NCBI GenBank assembly: GCA_946567425.1
Contig: CAMNXF010000009.1
Coordinates: 1-64,000, forward strand
DNA: 64,000 nt
Direction of reading: 5' to 3'
Source: an uncultured Clostridia bacterium
GTDB lineage: Bacteria; Bacillota; Clostridia; Oscillospirales; Ruminococcaceae
Every line of letters begins with the position of its first letter. The stretch's first letter is position 1. Positions 43,570 through 52,980 of the stretch are shown one piece after another. Both the position numbers and the translations under genes were made by a program. Under the pieces are notes generated by a model that saw only the letters and a program-made list of their open reading frames with translations, made no database searches and was not told where the DNA came from.

Positions 43570-43598
43570 TTGACAACGGCGCGGAAATGTTGTATAAT
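43570..43598 (+). promoter_or_regulatory. Promoter of SPFH/zinc-ribbon gene
   Basis: TTGACA (43570-43575), 17-nt spacer, TATAAT (43593-43598); a leader of about 265 nt follows. Confidence 0.85.
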
Positions 43599-43614
43599 GT
43601 AAGTAATAACTTTG

Positions 43615-43850
43615 GAAAGCAGCCTTGCGGCACTGCTTGTTAAGCCGAAAAGCGACCGAGCCGTCACGCGGCATAGCCGTAAAGCGAAAAAGCGACCAAC
43701 AGTCGCCGCAACGGCAAAAGTCGCAAGCGAGCAGTATTGCCGCAGAGGAGCGAGCAAAGCGAGCGGAGCGGAGGCAATGCGAGCGGAGCGGAGGCAATGC
43801 TGCTCGGCTAGGTCGCGCGAAGCGCGGCCGGTGCGAGCTTTTGCATTTTA
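43615..43850 (+). repeat. GC-rich leader repeat, copy 5 (longest)
   Basis: Contains repeated AAGCGACC-type blocks, an exact 20-nt tandem duplication (43761-43780 and 43781-43800), the hairpin GGTCGCGC-GAA-GCGCGGCC (43811-43829) and the closing CGGTGCGAGCTTTTGC. It ends at the ribosome binding site of the next gene. Confidence 0.7.
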
Positions 43851-43869
43851 AATAAGGAGATAAAGTGCT

Positions 43870-45201
43870 ATGGGATTACTTAAAGCCGGTATTGGCGCCG
43901 TATCGGGCGCATTGGCGGATTCTTGGAGAGATTATTTTTATTGTGACGCGTTAAGCTCGGAGATACTTGCGGCGCGCGGGTGGAAGCGCGTCGGCGGCAA
44001 ATCGTCGAACACAAAGGGGAGCGATAACGTAATATCGAACGGGTCGATAATCAACGTGAACGAGGGACAGTGCGTGTTGATAATCGACGGCGGTAAGGTC
44101 GCGGAGGTGTGCGCCGAGCCGGGCGAGTTCGTATACGATACGTCTTCCGAGCCGAGTATATTCTACGGTGACCTCGGGGAGAGCATTAAGGCGACGTTTA
44201 ATTCGATAGGGAAGCGGTTCGCGTTCGGCGGCGAAGCTCCCAAGGACCAGCGCGTTTATTTTATCAACACCAAGGAGATAATGGGCAACCGTTTCGGCAC
44301 GGCGACGCCTATCCCGTTCCGCGTGGTCGACAGGAATATCGGGCTTGACGTGGACGTTTCGCTGCGCTGCAACGGCGAGTATTCGTACAGGATAACCAAC
44401 CCCGTACTGTTTTTCAGCAACGTCTGCGGAAATTTCGGCGATACATACCCTAAGCGCACTATGGACAGTATGCTCAAGACGGAGATAGTTACGGCGCTCC
44501 AGCCCGCGCTCGGGAAAATCTCGGATACTGGCGTTCGCCCGAGTATGCTGCCGTCGCATACTATGGAGATATGCGACGCGCTCAACGAGATACTTTCCAA
44601 GAAGTGGGGCGAGCTGCGCGGTATGGCGGTAAGCTCATTCAATATGAACCCGCCGTCGCTCTCGGCAGAGGACGAGGCGCTTATCAAGGACTTGCAGAAG
44701 ACCGCCGTAATGCGCGACCCGGGAATGGCGGCGGCGCACCTCACACAGGCGCAGGGCGAGGCTATGAAGACTGCCGCGGGCAATTCGGGCGGCGCAATGG
44801 TCGGCTTTATGGGAATGAATATGGCGCAGCAGCAGGGCGGTATCAACGCGGGAAATCTGTATAATATGGCGGCGCAGCAGAACGCACGGACAGCGGCTGC
44901 TTCCGCTCCGCAGACGGCGGCGGTTCAGTCGGCGGGGTGGACTTGCTCGTGCGGACAGACGAACACGGGGAAATTCTGCACGTCGTGCGGCGCGAAAAAG
45001 CCCGAGAACTCCGATGGCTGGACATGCTCGTGCGGCGCGCTCAACAAGGGGAAGTTCTGCATGGAGTGCGGAAAGCCCAAGCCCGCGGGAATGCCACTTT
45101 ACAGGTGCGACAAGTGCGGCTGGGAACCCGACGACCCCGCCAAGCCTCCGAAGTTCTGTCCCGAATGCGGAGACCCGTTCGACGCGAACGATATAGTTTA
45201 A
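43870..45201 (+). CDS. SPFH-domain protein with C-terminal zinc ribbons (YdjI-like)
   Basis: 443 aa. Residues about 30-270 form an SPFH-like core of the virion-core/YdjI type (SEILAARGWKRVG, NEGQCVLIIDGGKVAEVCAE, TPIPFRVVDRNIGLDV). A Gln/Ala-rich linker with GAMVGFMGMNMAQQQGG follows. Three zinc-binding units end the protein: CSCGQTNTGKFCTSCG, CSCGALNKGKFCMECG and CDKCGW with CPECGDP. In B. subtilis the relative YdjI helps place PspA at membranes; the role here is inferred. Confidence 0.85.
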   Translation: MGLLKAGIGAVSGALADSWRDYFYCDALSSEILAARGWKRVGGKSSNTKGSDNVISNGSIINVNEGQCVLIIDGGKVAEVCAEPGEFVYDTSSEPSIFYGDLGESIKATFNSIGKRFAFGGEAPKDQRVYFINTKEIMGNRFGTATPIPFRVVDRNIGLDVDVSLRCNGEYSYRITNPVLFFSNVCGNFGDTYPKRTMDSMLKTEIVTALQPALGKISDTGVRPSMLPSHTMEICDALNEILSKKWGELRGMAVSSFNMNPPSLSAEDEALIKDLQKTAVMRDPGMAAAHLTQAQGEAMKTAAGNSGGAMVGFMGMNMAQQQGGINAGNLYNMAAQQNARTAAASAPQTAAVQSAGWTCSCGQTNTGKFCTSCGAKKPENSDGWTCSCGALNKGKFCMECGKPKPAGMPLYRCDKCGWEPDDPAKPPKFCPECGDPFDANDIV

Positions 45202-45220
45202 TTTAAAGTGAACAGTTTTG

Positions 45221-45249
45221 GCGGAGACTTTGCGGTCTCCGCTTTTTTC
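45221..45249 (+). terminator. Terminator after SPFH/zinc-ribbon gene
   Basis: GCGGAGAC and GGTCTCCGC with a TTTTTT tail. Confidence 0.9.
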
Positions 45250-45355
45250 GGGGAATTTCTTTTTGGGAAAGTGTGCGGTTTTTTGCAGTTGTTCACATGA
45301 TACTCTTATAGGTGCAGAAAGGTGAAGTTCACCGAGACACGAAAGGAGTATCACA

Positions 45356-46090
45356 ATGACAACAGAGGGCTTTGTAAAGCTGCCGAGGACTATGCTGGAA
45401 TGGGGGTGGCTCGACGACGGAAACACGGTCAAGGTGTATCTGGTGCTGCTGCTCTCCGCAAACTGGAAGGACGCGGAGTGGCACGGCATTAAGCTGAAAC
45501 GCGGACAGCTTATCACGAGTGTGAACAGCCTCAGCCAAAAGTGCAGGCTTACGGTACAACAGGTGCGCACGGCACTTTCACACTTGGCGTCAACAAATGA
45601 AATAACAATATCAAAAGCGGCAAAATTCAGCTTGGTCACGCTGAATAATTACGATTTCCCCGAGAACGTCAGCACGGAAAACAACAACGTTCCAACAACG
45701 AAACAACAAGTTAATAACAATGTTTCAACAGCGGAACAACAAGTCGTCAACAACGTATTAACAACAGTAGAAGAAAGGAAAGAAGAAAAAGAAAAACAAG
45801 AAAGGGAAGAAGCGGCTGCGCCGTCTTCTCCCTCTTCCGTTAATTCATCTAAATCCTTTAATTCAGCTGTTACGAGAGCCGAACTCGCCGACAAATACGG
45901 AGAGGAGAACGTTCTGCTTTACGAGAGCAAATACGACAGTTGGGCGGCTAAAAAGAGTATCACCGACTTTTCGAATATGTACGGGGTCATCGCGAAATGG
46001 CTTGCCGAGGACGGCATTGCAAAGCCGCACAGCTCGTTTGCCATGGACGATGTCATGAGGAAAATAATCGGACGCTACAAGTCGGATTAG
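45356..46090 (+). CDS. Phage-type replication protein with DnaD-like N-terminus
   Basis: 244 aa. The N-terminal winged helix FVKLPRTMLEWGWLDDGNTVK, IKLKRGQLITSVNSLSQK, LTVQQVRTALSHLASTNEITI is typical of phage replication/helicase-loader proteins. An Asn/Gln and Lys/Glu-rich linker follows, then a small C-terminal helical region. No other phage genes surround it, so it is either a prophage remnant or a domesticated gene. The ribosome binding site is AAAGGAG. Confidence 0.75.
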   Translation: MTTEGFVKLPRTMLEWGWLDDGNTVKVYLVLLLSANWKDAEWHGIKLKRGQLITSVNSLSQKCRLTVQQVRTALSHLASTNEITISKAAKFSLVTLNNYDFPENVSTENNNVPTTKQQVNNNVSTAEQQVVNNVLTTVEERKEEKEKQEREEAAAPSSPSSVNSSKSFNSAVTRAELADKYGEENVLLYESKYDSWAAKKSITDFSNMYGVIAKWLAEDGIAKPHSSFAMDDVMRKIIGRYKSD

Positions 46091-46178
46091 CAGTTATTTG
46101 CAGTTGAATTTGCGGCATAATAAATTCACCGGAATAAACGTATGTGCATATACTGGACTACGAAAGGAGCGATTTTTT

Positions 46179-48002
46179 ATGTGCGGAATTGCAGGAGAGG
46201 TAAATTTTAAGGAGCGGATAAACGCCGAGGTGCTGCGCGAAATGAGCCGCGCACTCACGCCGCGCGGACCCGACGCGGACGGTCTGTTCGAGCATGAGCA
46301 CGTCTGTCTGGCGCACAGGCGGCTTATCGTCATCGACCCCGAAAACGGCGCGCAGCCCATGACGTTTGGCGATTACACGCTGGTCTACAACGGCGAGCTT
46401 TACAACACCGAGGAGATACGCGCGCAACTCGACAAGCGCGGCTGCCGTTTCCTCGGACACTCGGACACCGAGGTTGTCCTCAAGGCATACGCCGAGTTCG
46501 GGGAGAAGTGCGTCGAGATGTTCAACGGCATCTTCGCGTTTGCGGTGTGGAACAGCGCCGAGCAGACGCTTTTTATGGCGCGAGACCGTATTGGCGTCAA
46601 GCCTTTGTTTTATTCGTTAACGAACGGCGGGATAACGTTCGCGAGCGAAATAAAGGCGCTGCTCAAGCACCCCGAGGTCAAGCCCGTTATCACCGAGGAG
46701 GGCGCGGCGCAGATAATGCTGGTGGGCCCCGCTAGGATAGTAGGCGACGGCGTTTTCCGCGATATACGCGATATTCCCGCCGCGCACTGCGCAACGTTCT
46801 CGCGCAAGGGGCTGAACGTTCGGCGCTACTGGAAGCTCACAGCCGCGCCGCACAACGAGACGTTCACCGAGACCGCGAACCATGTCCGCGAGCTCATCTT
46901 CGACGCGGTCAAGCGGCAGCTCGTGAGCGACGTGCCGCTCTGCACGTTCCTGTCGGGCGGTCTTGACAGCTCGGTCATTTCGGCGATCGCCGCAACGGAA
47001 TTTGCCAAGCGAGGCGAAAAGCTGCATACGTTCTCAATCGATTACGCTCACAACCGCGAGAATTTCCGCGCGAGCGCGTTCCAGCCCGACGAGGACGCGC
47101 CCTATGTCGAGAAAATGGCAAGGTTCATCGGCTCGGAGCACACCAACGTCGTCCTTGATACTCCCGCCCTCGCCGATGCGCTCGAAAGCTCCACACTCGC
47201 CCGAGACCTCCCCGGTATGGCGGACGTCGACAGCTCGCTCTGGCTCTTCTGCCGCGAAATAAAGCGCGCGGGGTTCTCCGTCGCCTTGTCGGGTGAATGC
47301 GCCGATGAGATCTTCGGCGGCTATCCGTGGTATCACAAGCCCGAGGTGCTGCACTACAACGGCTTCCCGTGGGCGACGAGCGTTCCCGAGCGCGGCGCGC
47401 TGATGAAAAAGCCGATGTCGGGCAGGGAGGCGGAGGCGTTTGTCCGCAGGGCATACGACCGCTGTCTGGCGGACGTGGACTATCTCGACGGCGAGGGCGC
47501 GGACGATACCCGTATGCGCGAGATGTTTGTGCTCAACCTTGAGTACTTTATGGCGACGCTGCTCGACCGCAAGGACCGCATGAGCATGGCGCACGGACTT
47601 GAAGTGCGCGTGCCGTTCTGCGATTATCGGCTGGTGGAGTACGCGTATAATATCCCCGCCGCGTTTAAGAATTACCGCGGACGTGAAAAAGGGCTTGTGC
47701 GGTACGCGATGGAGGGGGTTCTCCCCGAGGACGTTCTCTGGCGAAAGAAAAGCCCGTATCCCAAGACGCACAATCCCAATTATATGGCGCTGCTCAGCGG
47801 AAAACTCCGTGCGCTGCTCGAAAGCCCCGACTGTCGCCTGACGGAAATAGTCAACGCCGACGAGCTCCGCAGAATGCTCGACACGGACGGCGCGAGCTTC
47901 ACCAAAAACTGGTATGGGCAGCTTATGACCGTGCCGCAGATATATGCGTACTTCCTTCAGACGGAAGCGTGGCTGCGGCAGTACGGCGTTATTACCGGGT
48001 GA
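46179..48002 (+). CDS. asnB: Asparagine synthetase B (glutamine-hydrolysing)
   Basis: 607 aa from ATG 46179, after AAAGGAG. Cys2 (MCGIAGE) is the Ntn nucleophile of the glutaminase domain, with LTPRGPDADG, AHRRLIVID and VYNGELYN motifs. The synthetase domain has the PP-loop FLSGGLDSSVISAI and SGECADEIFGGYPWY. It makes asparagine from aspartate, ATP and glutamine in the cytoplasm. No partner genes adjacent. Confidence 0.95.
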   Translation: MCGIAGEVNFKERINAEVLREMSRALTPRGPDADGLFEHEHVCLAHRRLIVIDPENGAQPMTFGDYTLVYNGELYNTEEIRAQLDKRGCRFLGHSDTEVVLKAYAEFGEKCVEMFNGIFAFAVWNSAEQTLFMARDRIGVKPLFYSLTNGGITFASEIKALLKHPEVKPVITEEGAAQIMLVGPARIVGDGVFRDIRDIPAAHCATFSRKGLNVRRYWKLTAAPHNETFTETANHVRELIFDAVKRQLVSDVPLCTFLSGGLDSSVISAIAATEFAKRGEKLHTFSIDYAHNRENFRASAFQPDEDAPYVEKMARFIGSEHTNVVLDTPALADALESSTLARDLPGMADVDSSLWLFCREIKRAGFSVALSGECADEIFGGYPWYHKPEVLHYNGFPWATSVPERGALMKKPMSGREAEAFVRRAYDRCLADVDYLDGEGADDTRMREMFVLNLEYFMATLLDRKDRMSMAHGLEVRVPFCDYRLVEYAYNIPAAFKNYRGREKGLVRYAMEGVLPEDVLWRKKSPYPKTHNPNYMALLSGKLRALLESPDCRLTEIVNADELRRMLDTDGASFTKNWYGQLMTVPQIYAYFLQTEAWLRQYGVITG

Positions 48003-48226
48003 TATCGGGCGCGGCGGTTGAGGATTTTTTCATAGTTTGCCATGACAACCTCACCGAGCTTTGTCGGCGGCGTCCTTGCCGATCGGATCTGCCTTTTATA
48101 CAAAATTTTACGGAGCGTCCCTATCCGCAGTTTACGATCTTCTTTGAAGATATATTCTTGTCATAATTTGCGGGCACTCCGTCCCCGCGTCCCTGAGGTT
48201 TTCCGCTCGGAGATTACCGGTTAAGA

Positions 48227-48262
48227 AAAGGGCAGCGACCTATCGGTCGCTGCTCTTTACCG
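48227..48262. terminator. Hairpin terminator downstream of asnB
   Basis: GGGCAGCGACC and GGTCGCTGCTC with A and T runs on either side. The stretch from 48003 to 48227 and from 48262 to 48456 holds no gene I can support. Confidence 0.7.
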
Positions 48263-48456
48263 TATAATCTCACAGTCTGCGTCGGGCTGCCCCTCAGCAT
48301 TGGATGACATGGTCTCGCCGTCTTTCAAAGGATTTCGATATCAAATCCTGTTATGCTGAAACTATGTGTATTATTTCTAACTTTGCTACTCTTTTACGTA
48401 GATTTTTGTCTATGTGGACAGATTTTAAAATCGTTAGAGATGTGTTATAAAAATAA

Positions 48457-48482
48457 GAGCCTGTCCGTGAACTAACAGGCTC
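48457..48482. repeat. Short derivative of the 161-bp palindromic element
   Basis: GAGCCTGT ... ACAGGCTC has the same outer arms as the element at 49540 but lacks the centre. On the minus strand it is followed by a T-rich stretch, so it may end the Fic transcript. Confidence 0.6.
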
Positions 48483-48504
48483 AATATACTTGTTCAGAAT
48501 TGTC

Positions 48505-49211
48505 TTAAATCGGCTCAACAAACGCTTTTATCTGCTCGTAATACTTATTCTGCTCCTCCTTAAAAAAATCCGTAAGGCTTTCTTGGTTCGCGGTTTGGAG
48601 CGCGTGAAAATACCGCGCTTTGTCCTCATCGCGGATTATCGCGGGAACTATCCCGCTGTCAAGGCACTGCTTGAGGATAATCGCTCGTCCTGAAACGGGT
48701 GAATACGCTCGTATTCAAGATGAAAACGCGCTATATCGCCCAGCTCTTTTTCTCCTGCGTTATACTCGTTAATCAGCTCGTCTATGCGGTTCGGAACGTT
48801 TTGCGGCAATTCGGTTATGAAATTGCCCACTGCGTTTGCTCTGTTTTTAAATTCACCTACAGGGTATCCGTTAGCGTAGTCCTCGAACACTCCTGTTTTC
48901 AGTTGAAAGTGAAACGACTTTATCGTCTCGGCGGTCAGCGGCTTGTCAAAGTATTTCAGGACTTCATTGAACATCTTGAAATGCCCCGTCATTTCTTCAA
49001 CGTCTTTCGTCCTGTAAACGAATTCGCCGTCCGTAACTATCGTTCCCGTGTCAAACAATGAAGCGGTCTGCTCACTTGTGAGCGTACTTCCTTCGATTTT
49101 GTTGGAGTTGTATGCCATTATTTTCTGTGTAAAGCCGTACACACCGCGCCTGTCTTGCCGTCCGAACTCGTCAAGCATTTGTTTTTTCAGCCGCTTTACA
49201 AAATCTTCCAT
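48505..49211 (-). pseudogene. Fic-domain protein inactivated by loss of the catalytic loop
   Basis: The reading frame starts MEDFVKRLKKQML and has IMAYNSNKIEGSTLT, the inhibitory/N-terminal pattern of Fic proteins, and HLEYERIHPFQD, the start of the Fic motif HPFxxGNGRxGR. The next bases jump to a frame reading AIILKQCLDSGIVPAI, DEDKARYFHALQ and ending at TAA 48505. The missing GNGRVG part corresponds to a 19-nt deletion between two GGACG repeats, which also breaks the frame. The protein cannot AMPylate. Confidence 0.85.
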
Positions 49212-49240
49212 AGTTAATGCTCCTATTCTCTGTTTACTAT

Positions 49241-49269
49241 ATTATAACATACTCAAATGCCGTTGTCAA
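49241..49269 (-). promoter_or_regulatory. Promoter of the Fic gene
   Basis: On the minus strand TTGACA (49269-49264), 17-nt spacer, TATAAT (49246-49241). The control region is intact although the gene is broken. From here to 49540 I see nothing that can be supported as a gene. Confidence 0.8.
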
Positions 49270-49539
49270 TATTGCGGCTCTTTACAAAGATACTGCGAAA
49301 TGTCCGCGGTTTCCTTGCCGTCTTTTGGCGCTCTTGTGTCAGCATCGTGCTGCCGTCCGCTTGCTTGCACGCATTATGCGCTTAGCGCAAAACGCTGTTT
49401 CCGTCATAGAGTTGACCTTTGGTCAATTCGTGCACAATTCGTTCCGGCAAGGCATACAGCATTGCGTTGTCCCATTGTACAATCTGACGGAAAATCCGAC
49501 AGCGCAACCGCTCGACAATAATTGTGCGGTGTCGCCTAA

Positions 49540-49700
49540 GAGCCTGTTTAGTATCTCTCAGCACGCGTCCTTTCGGCAAATTTTGTCGCTGACTGCGTTA
49601 AAAATCCTTGAAATACATACAGTATTCCTGCGGATTTTTGCCTTGTCATCGTCAAAATTTGCTTCGAAAATCCGCGCACTTCGAGATACTAAACAGGCTC
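49540..49700. repeat. 161-bp palindromic element, copy 1
   Basis: The outer arms GAGCCTGTTTAGTATCTC and GAGATACTAAACAGGCTC pair perfectly over 18 bp. Inside, CAAATTTTG pairs with CAAAATTTG, and AAAAATCC with GGATTTTT around a shared TTGAAATAC...GTATTCCTGC core. Flanked by TAA on both sides. Same length as copy 2 at 57227, with compensatory arm changes. No reading frame. Confidence 0.75.
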
Positions 49701-49800
49701 TAAAATTTATGCTGCCGAAAAATGCGGAAAGCGGGTATGGGAGCGCGGATATCCTCCCGCAAGTGTAAGACAGCTAAAATAAACAAAATAAAAGTTTTGA

Positions 49801-49829
49801 TTGACAACGCTGTAAAAAGGTGATATAAT
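49801..49829 (+). promoter_or_regulatory. Promoter of glmS
   Basis: TTGACA (49801-49806), 17-nt spacer, TATAAT (49824-49829). The leader is about 70 nt, too short for a glmS ribozyme. Confidence 0.85.
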
Positions 49830-49904
49830 TAAAACATACAGAATAAAATAATGCTGACCATCGGAATTTCAGCGTTCCGGTGAGTTTGTGATGGGGGAAA
49901 CGGT

Positions 49905-51737
49905 ATGTGTGGTATTGTAGGATATGTCGGAATGCGCGACTGCGCGGACGTTCTTATGGACGGACTTGAAAAGCTGGAATACCGCGGGTATGACAGCGCG
50001 GGTATCGCGGTGTTTGAGAAGGGCGCGATACGCACCGTAAAAACGCGCGGCAAGCTTAAATGTATGGCGGAAAAGCTCGTGGACGAGGGAAAACCCGAGG
50101 GCTTTTGCGGGATAGGGCATACGCGTTGGGCAACGCACGGCGAGCCGTCCGATATAAATTCGCACCCGCATTCCAACGGGCGCGTTACTATCGTGCATAA
50201 CGGAATTATCGAAAACTACGCAGAGCTTAAGGAATTTCTGACCGAAAAGGGATATTCGTTCGTAAGCCAGACCGACAGCGAGATCGTAGCTTGTCTGCTC
50301 GATTATTACTATGCCGAACGCGATCCGCTGCGCGCGATAATGGAAACGGTCAAGGAGCTTCGCGGGAGCTATGCGCTCGGTATCCTTTTCAAGGACTTTC
50401 CCGACCGTGTTTACGCTACGCGAAAGGGCAGTCCGCTGATCGTCGGTATCGGCGGGAGCGAGTACTTTATCGCCAGCGATATTCCCGCGTTTCTGAAATA
50501 TACCAAAGACTACGTTCTGCTTGACGATGACGAGATCGTTGCTATCGACAACTGCGGCGTGAAGTTCTTCGACGTTCACGGCATCGCGGTGAAAAAACAG
50601 ACGCAGACTGCGGATTGGGATATCGAACAGGCACAGAAATGCGGCTTTCCGCATTATATGCTGAAAGAAATTCACGAGCAGCCCGAGGTAGTTAAAAAAA
50701 CCTTGGACAGCATAGTTACGGACGGTGTTCCGGATTTCACGGATATCGGGCTTACCGATGAGTTCCTGCGCGGTGTAAAGCGCGTTTTTGTGGTCGCCTG
50801 CGGTACGGCTATGTACGCGGGTATCGTCGGGCGGTACGCCGTCGAGAAAATGGCGAGAGTTCCCGTAACAGTCGAGATCGCCAGCGAGTTCCGCTATATG
50901 GATCCTATCGTCGGCGAGGATGATCTGGTAATTCTGGTGTCGCAGTCGGGCGAGACCGCAGATACGATAGCGAGCCTTGAATTGGCGAAATCGCGCGGCG
51001 CGAAAACGCTTGCTGTCGTCAATGTAAAGTATTCGGCGATAGCGCGTAATTCCGATATATACATACACACCCTCGCGGGACCCGAAATTGCGGTCGCGAG
51101 TACAAAGGCGTATTCCGTACAGATCGCGGTGCTGTATCTTATCGCGTTCAGGTTCGCCTACGCGCGCGGAATAATCCTCGAAAACGAAATGCGGCGGCTC
51201 ACGGCACAATTGTACAAAGCGCCCGAAGCGATCCGCGACGTTATCGAAAATAAGGACGAATGCCAGTTTATAGCGTCGCAGCTTGTCAACGTCGAAACGC
51301 TGTTCTTTATCGGGCGCGGGTTTGATTACGCGCTTTCGCTGGAGGGTTCGCTGAAGCTGAAAGAAATCACCTACATTCACTCCGAGGCATACGCGGCGGG
51401 GGAATTAAAGCACGGTACGATTTCGCTGATAGAGCGGAATATCCCCGTGATAACGGTGGCGACACAGCGGAATGTTCTCGCCAAGACCGTCAGCAATATG
51501 GAGGAGGTCAAGGCACGCGGCGCGACGATAATCGCAGTCTGCCGAAAGGGTACGGAATTTGCGGAGGGAACGGTCGACATAAAACTCGAACTGAATATCG
51601 GCGACGAGCTTGACGATATGCTCCTGCCGCTCCCGACAGTGTGCGCGCTGCAATTGATTGCCTACTACACCTCGGTTCTGCGCGGAATAGACCCCGATAA
51701 GCCCCGCAACCTTGCGAAGTCGGTTACGACCGAATAA
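49905..51737 (+). CDS. glmS: GlmS, glutamine-fructose-6-phosphate aminotransferase
   Basis: 610 aa. Cys2 (MCGIVGYVG) starts the glutaminase domain, with KLEYRGYDSAGIAV and GHTRWATHGEPS. Two SIS domains follow (CGTAMYAGIVGRYAVEKM, VSQSGETADTIASL, GRGFDYALSLEGSLKLKEI). It makes glucosamine-6-phosphate for peptidoglycan and other amino sugars. The final motif NLAKSVTTE is the usual C-terminus. Regulation is not by a ribozyme here. Confidence 0.96.
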   Translation: MCGIVGYVGMRDCADVLMDGLEKLEYRGYDSAGIAVFEKGAIRTVKTRGKLKCMAEKLVDEGKPEGFCGIGHTRWATHGEPSDINSHPHSNGRVTIVHNGIIENYAELKEFLTEKGYSFVSQTDSEIVACLLDYYYAERDPLRAIMETVKELRGSYALGILFKDFPDRVYATRKGSPLIVGIGGSEYFIASDIPAFLKYTKDYVLLDDDEIVAIDNCGVKFFDVHGIAVKKQTQTADWDIEQAQKCGFPHYMLKEIHEQPEVVKKTLDSIVTDGVPDFTDIGLTDEFLRGVKRVFVVACGTAMYAGIVGRYAVEKMARVPVTVEIASEFRYMDPIVGEDDLVILVSQSGETADTIASLELAKSRGAKTLAVVNVKYSAIARNSDIYIHTLAGPEIAVASTKAYSVQIAVLYLIAFRFAYARGIILENEMRRLTAQLYKAPEAIRDVIENKDECQFIASQLVNVETLFFIGRGFDYALSLEGSLKLKEITYIHSEAYAAGELKHGTISLIERNIPVITVATQRNVLAKTVSNMEEVKARGATIIAVCRKGTEFAEGTVDIKLELNIGDELDDMLLPLPTVCALQLIAYYTSVLRGIDPDKPRNLAKSVTTE

Positions 51738-51740
51738 AAA

Positions 51741-51770
51741 ACGGCGTCGAGCGATATGCCCGACGCCGTA
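51741..51770. terminator. Bidirectional terminator between glmS and tyrS
   Basis: ACGGCGTCG and CGACGCCGT form a hairpin with A/T runs on both sides. Confidence 0.85.
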
Positions 51771-51772
51771 TC

Positions 51773-52978
51773 TTATGCCTTTGAGACCTTTAAGAACACC
51801 TTTTTGCCCTTGCGGACAATAACCTCGTTCGTGAGGTCTATCTGCGCGTTGGGATCGTCGATTATCACTTCGTCGACCGCGATACCCTTGCCCGAGATGA
51901 GGTTTCTTGCCTCGCGCTTGGACGGAGCTAATTTCGTATTCACAAGCAGGTCGAGAATGCCGATTTTCCCGTCGGCAGCCTCGACCTCCGCCGTCGGCAT
52001 ATTGTCGGTATTGCCAATTCCGCCGAACAGCGACTTCGCGCCGTCGAGCGCCTTTTGCGCTTCCGCTTCTCCGTGAACGAGCTTCGTCAGCTCGAACGCG
52101 AGTATCTCCTTAGCCTTGTTGAGCTGCGCGCCCTCCCATTTCTCCATTTCGAGTATTTCCTCGATCGGCAGGAACGTGAGCATTTTCAGGCACTTGATAA
52201 CGTCAGCGTCGTCGACGTTTCTCCAGTACTGGAAGAAGTCGAACGGCGAAGTCTTTTCGGGGTCGAGCCACACCGCGCCCTTTTCGGTCTTGCCCATTTT
52301 TTTGCCCTCGGAGTTTAGCAGCAGCGTAATGGTCATTGCGTGAGCGTCCTTGCCGAGCTTTTTGCGGATAAGCTCCGTGCCGCCGAGCATATTCGCCCAT
52401 TGGTCGTCGCCGCCGAACTGCATATTGCAGCCGTATTTTTGAAACAGCATATAAAAGTCGTAGCTCTGCATTATCATATAGTTAAACTCGAGGAACGTCA
52501 GTCCGCGCTCCATACGCTGCTTGTAGCACTCGAACGTCAGCATTTTGTTGACAGAGAAGCAAGCGCCGACCTCGCGCAGCACGTCAACGTAGTTCAAATC
52601 GAGCAGCCAGTCCGCGTTGTTTACCATTATAGCCTTGTCGTCCGAAAAGTCGATAAAGCGGCTCATCTGCTTCTTGAAGCACGCGATGTTATGGTCGATA
52701 TCCTCTTTCGTGAGCATTTTGCGCATATCGGATTTTCCCGACGGGTCGCCGATCATTCCGGTGCCTCCGCCGAGCAGCGCTATGGGCTTGTTGCCCGCCA
52801 TTTGCAGACGCTTCATAAGGCACAGCGCCATAAAATGCCCGACGTGCAGACTGTCCGCAGTCGGGTCGAAGCCGATGTAAAACGTCGCCTTGCCCGCGTT
52901 TATCATCTTGCGTATCTCGTCCTCGTTGGTGACCTGCGCGATAAGTCCGCGCGCAATAAGTTCGTCGTATAATTCCAT
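51773..52978 (-). CDS. tyrS: Tyrosyl-tRNA synthetase
   Basis: 401 aa, class I. YIGFDPTADSLHVGHFMAL holds the HIGH-like motif (HVGH), and the KMSKS-like motif is KMGKT (in GKKMGKTEKG). The C-terminal S4-like RNA-binding domain is present (KREARNLISGKGIAVDEV). It starts 2 nt after the GNAT gene and is controlled by the tyrosine T-box at 53521-53790. Confidence 0.95.
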   Translation of the reverse strand: MELYDELIARGLIAQVTNEDEIRKMINAGKATFYIGFDPTADSLHVGHFMALCLMKRLQMAGNKPIALLGGGTGMIGDPSGKSDMRKMLTKEDIDHNIACFKKQMSRFIDFSDDKAIMVNNADWLLDLNYVDVLREVGACFSVNKMLTFECYKQRMERGLTFLEFNYMIMQSYDFYMLFQKYGCNMQFGGDDQWANMLGGTELIRKKLGKDAHAMTITLLLNSEGKKMGKTEKGAVWLDPEKTSPFDFFQYWRNVDDADVIKCLKMLTFLPIEEILEMEKWEGAQLNKAKEILAFELTKLVHGEAEAQKALDGAKSLFGGIGNTDNMPTAEVEAADGKIGILDLLVNTKLAPSKREARNLISGKGIAVDEVIIDDPNAQIDLTNEVIVRKGKKVFLKVSKA

Positions 52979-52980
52979 TG

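Noticed and set aside
43761-43800. Possible CRISPR-like repeat
   Set aside because: Two directly adjacent 20-nt copies with no spacers; part of the leader-repeat family.
48003-48226. Possible gene remnant after asnB
   Set aside because: Scattered codon-like stretches in several frames, but no motif long enough to name a family.
49836-49904. Possible glmS ribozyme
   Set aside because: The leader is only about 70 nt and no ribozyme core was recognised.
49869-51380. 503-codon open frame on the minus strand across glmS
   Set aside because: Antisense to a complete glmS; no start signal.
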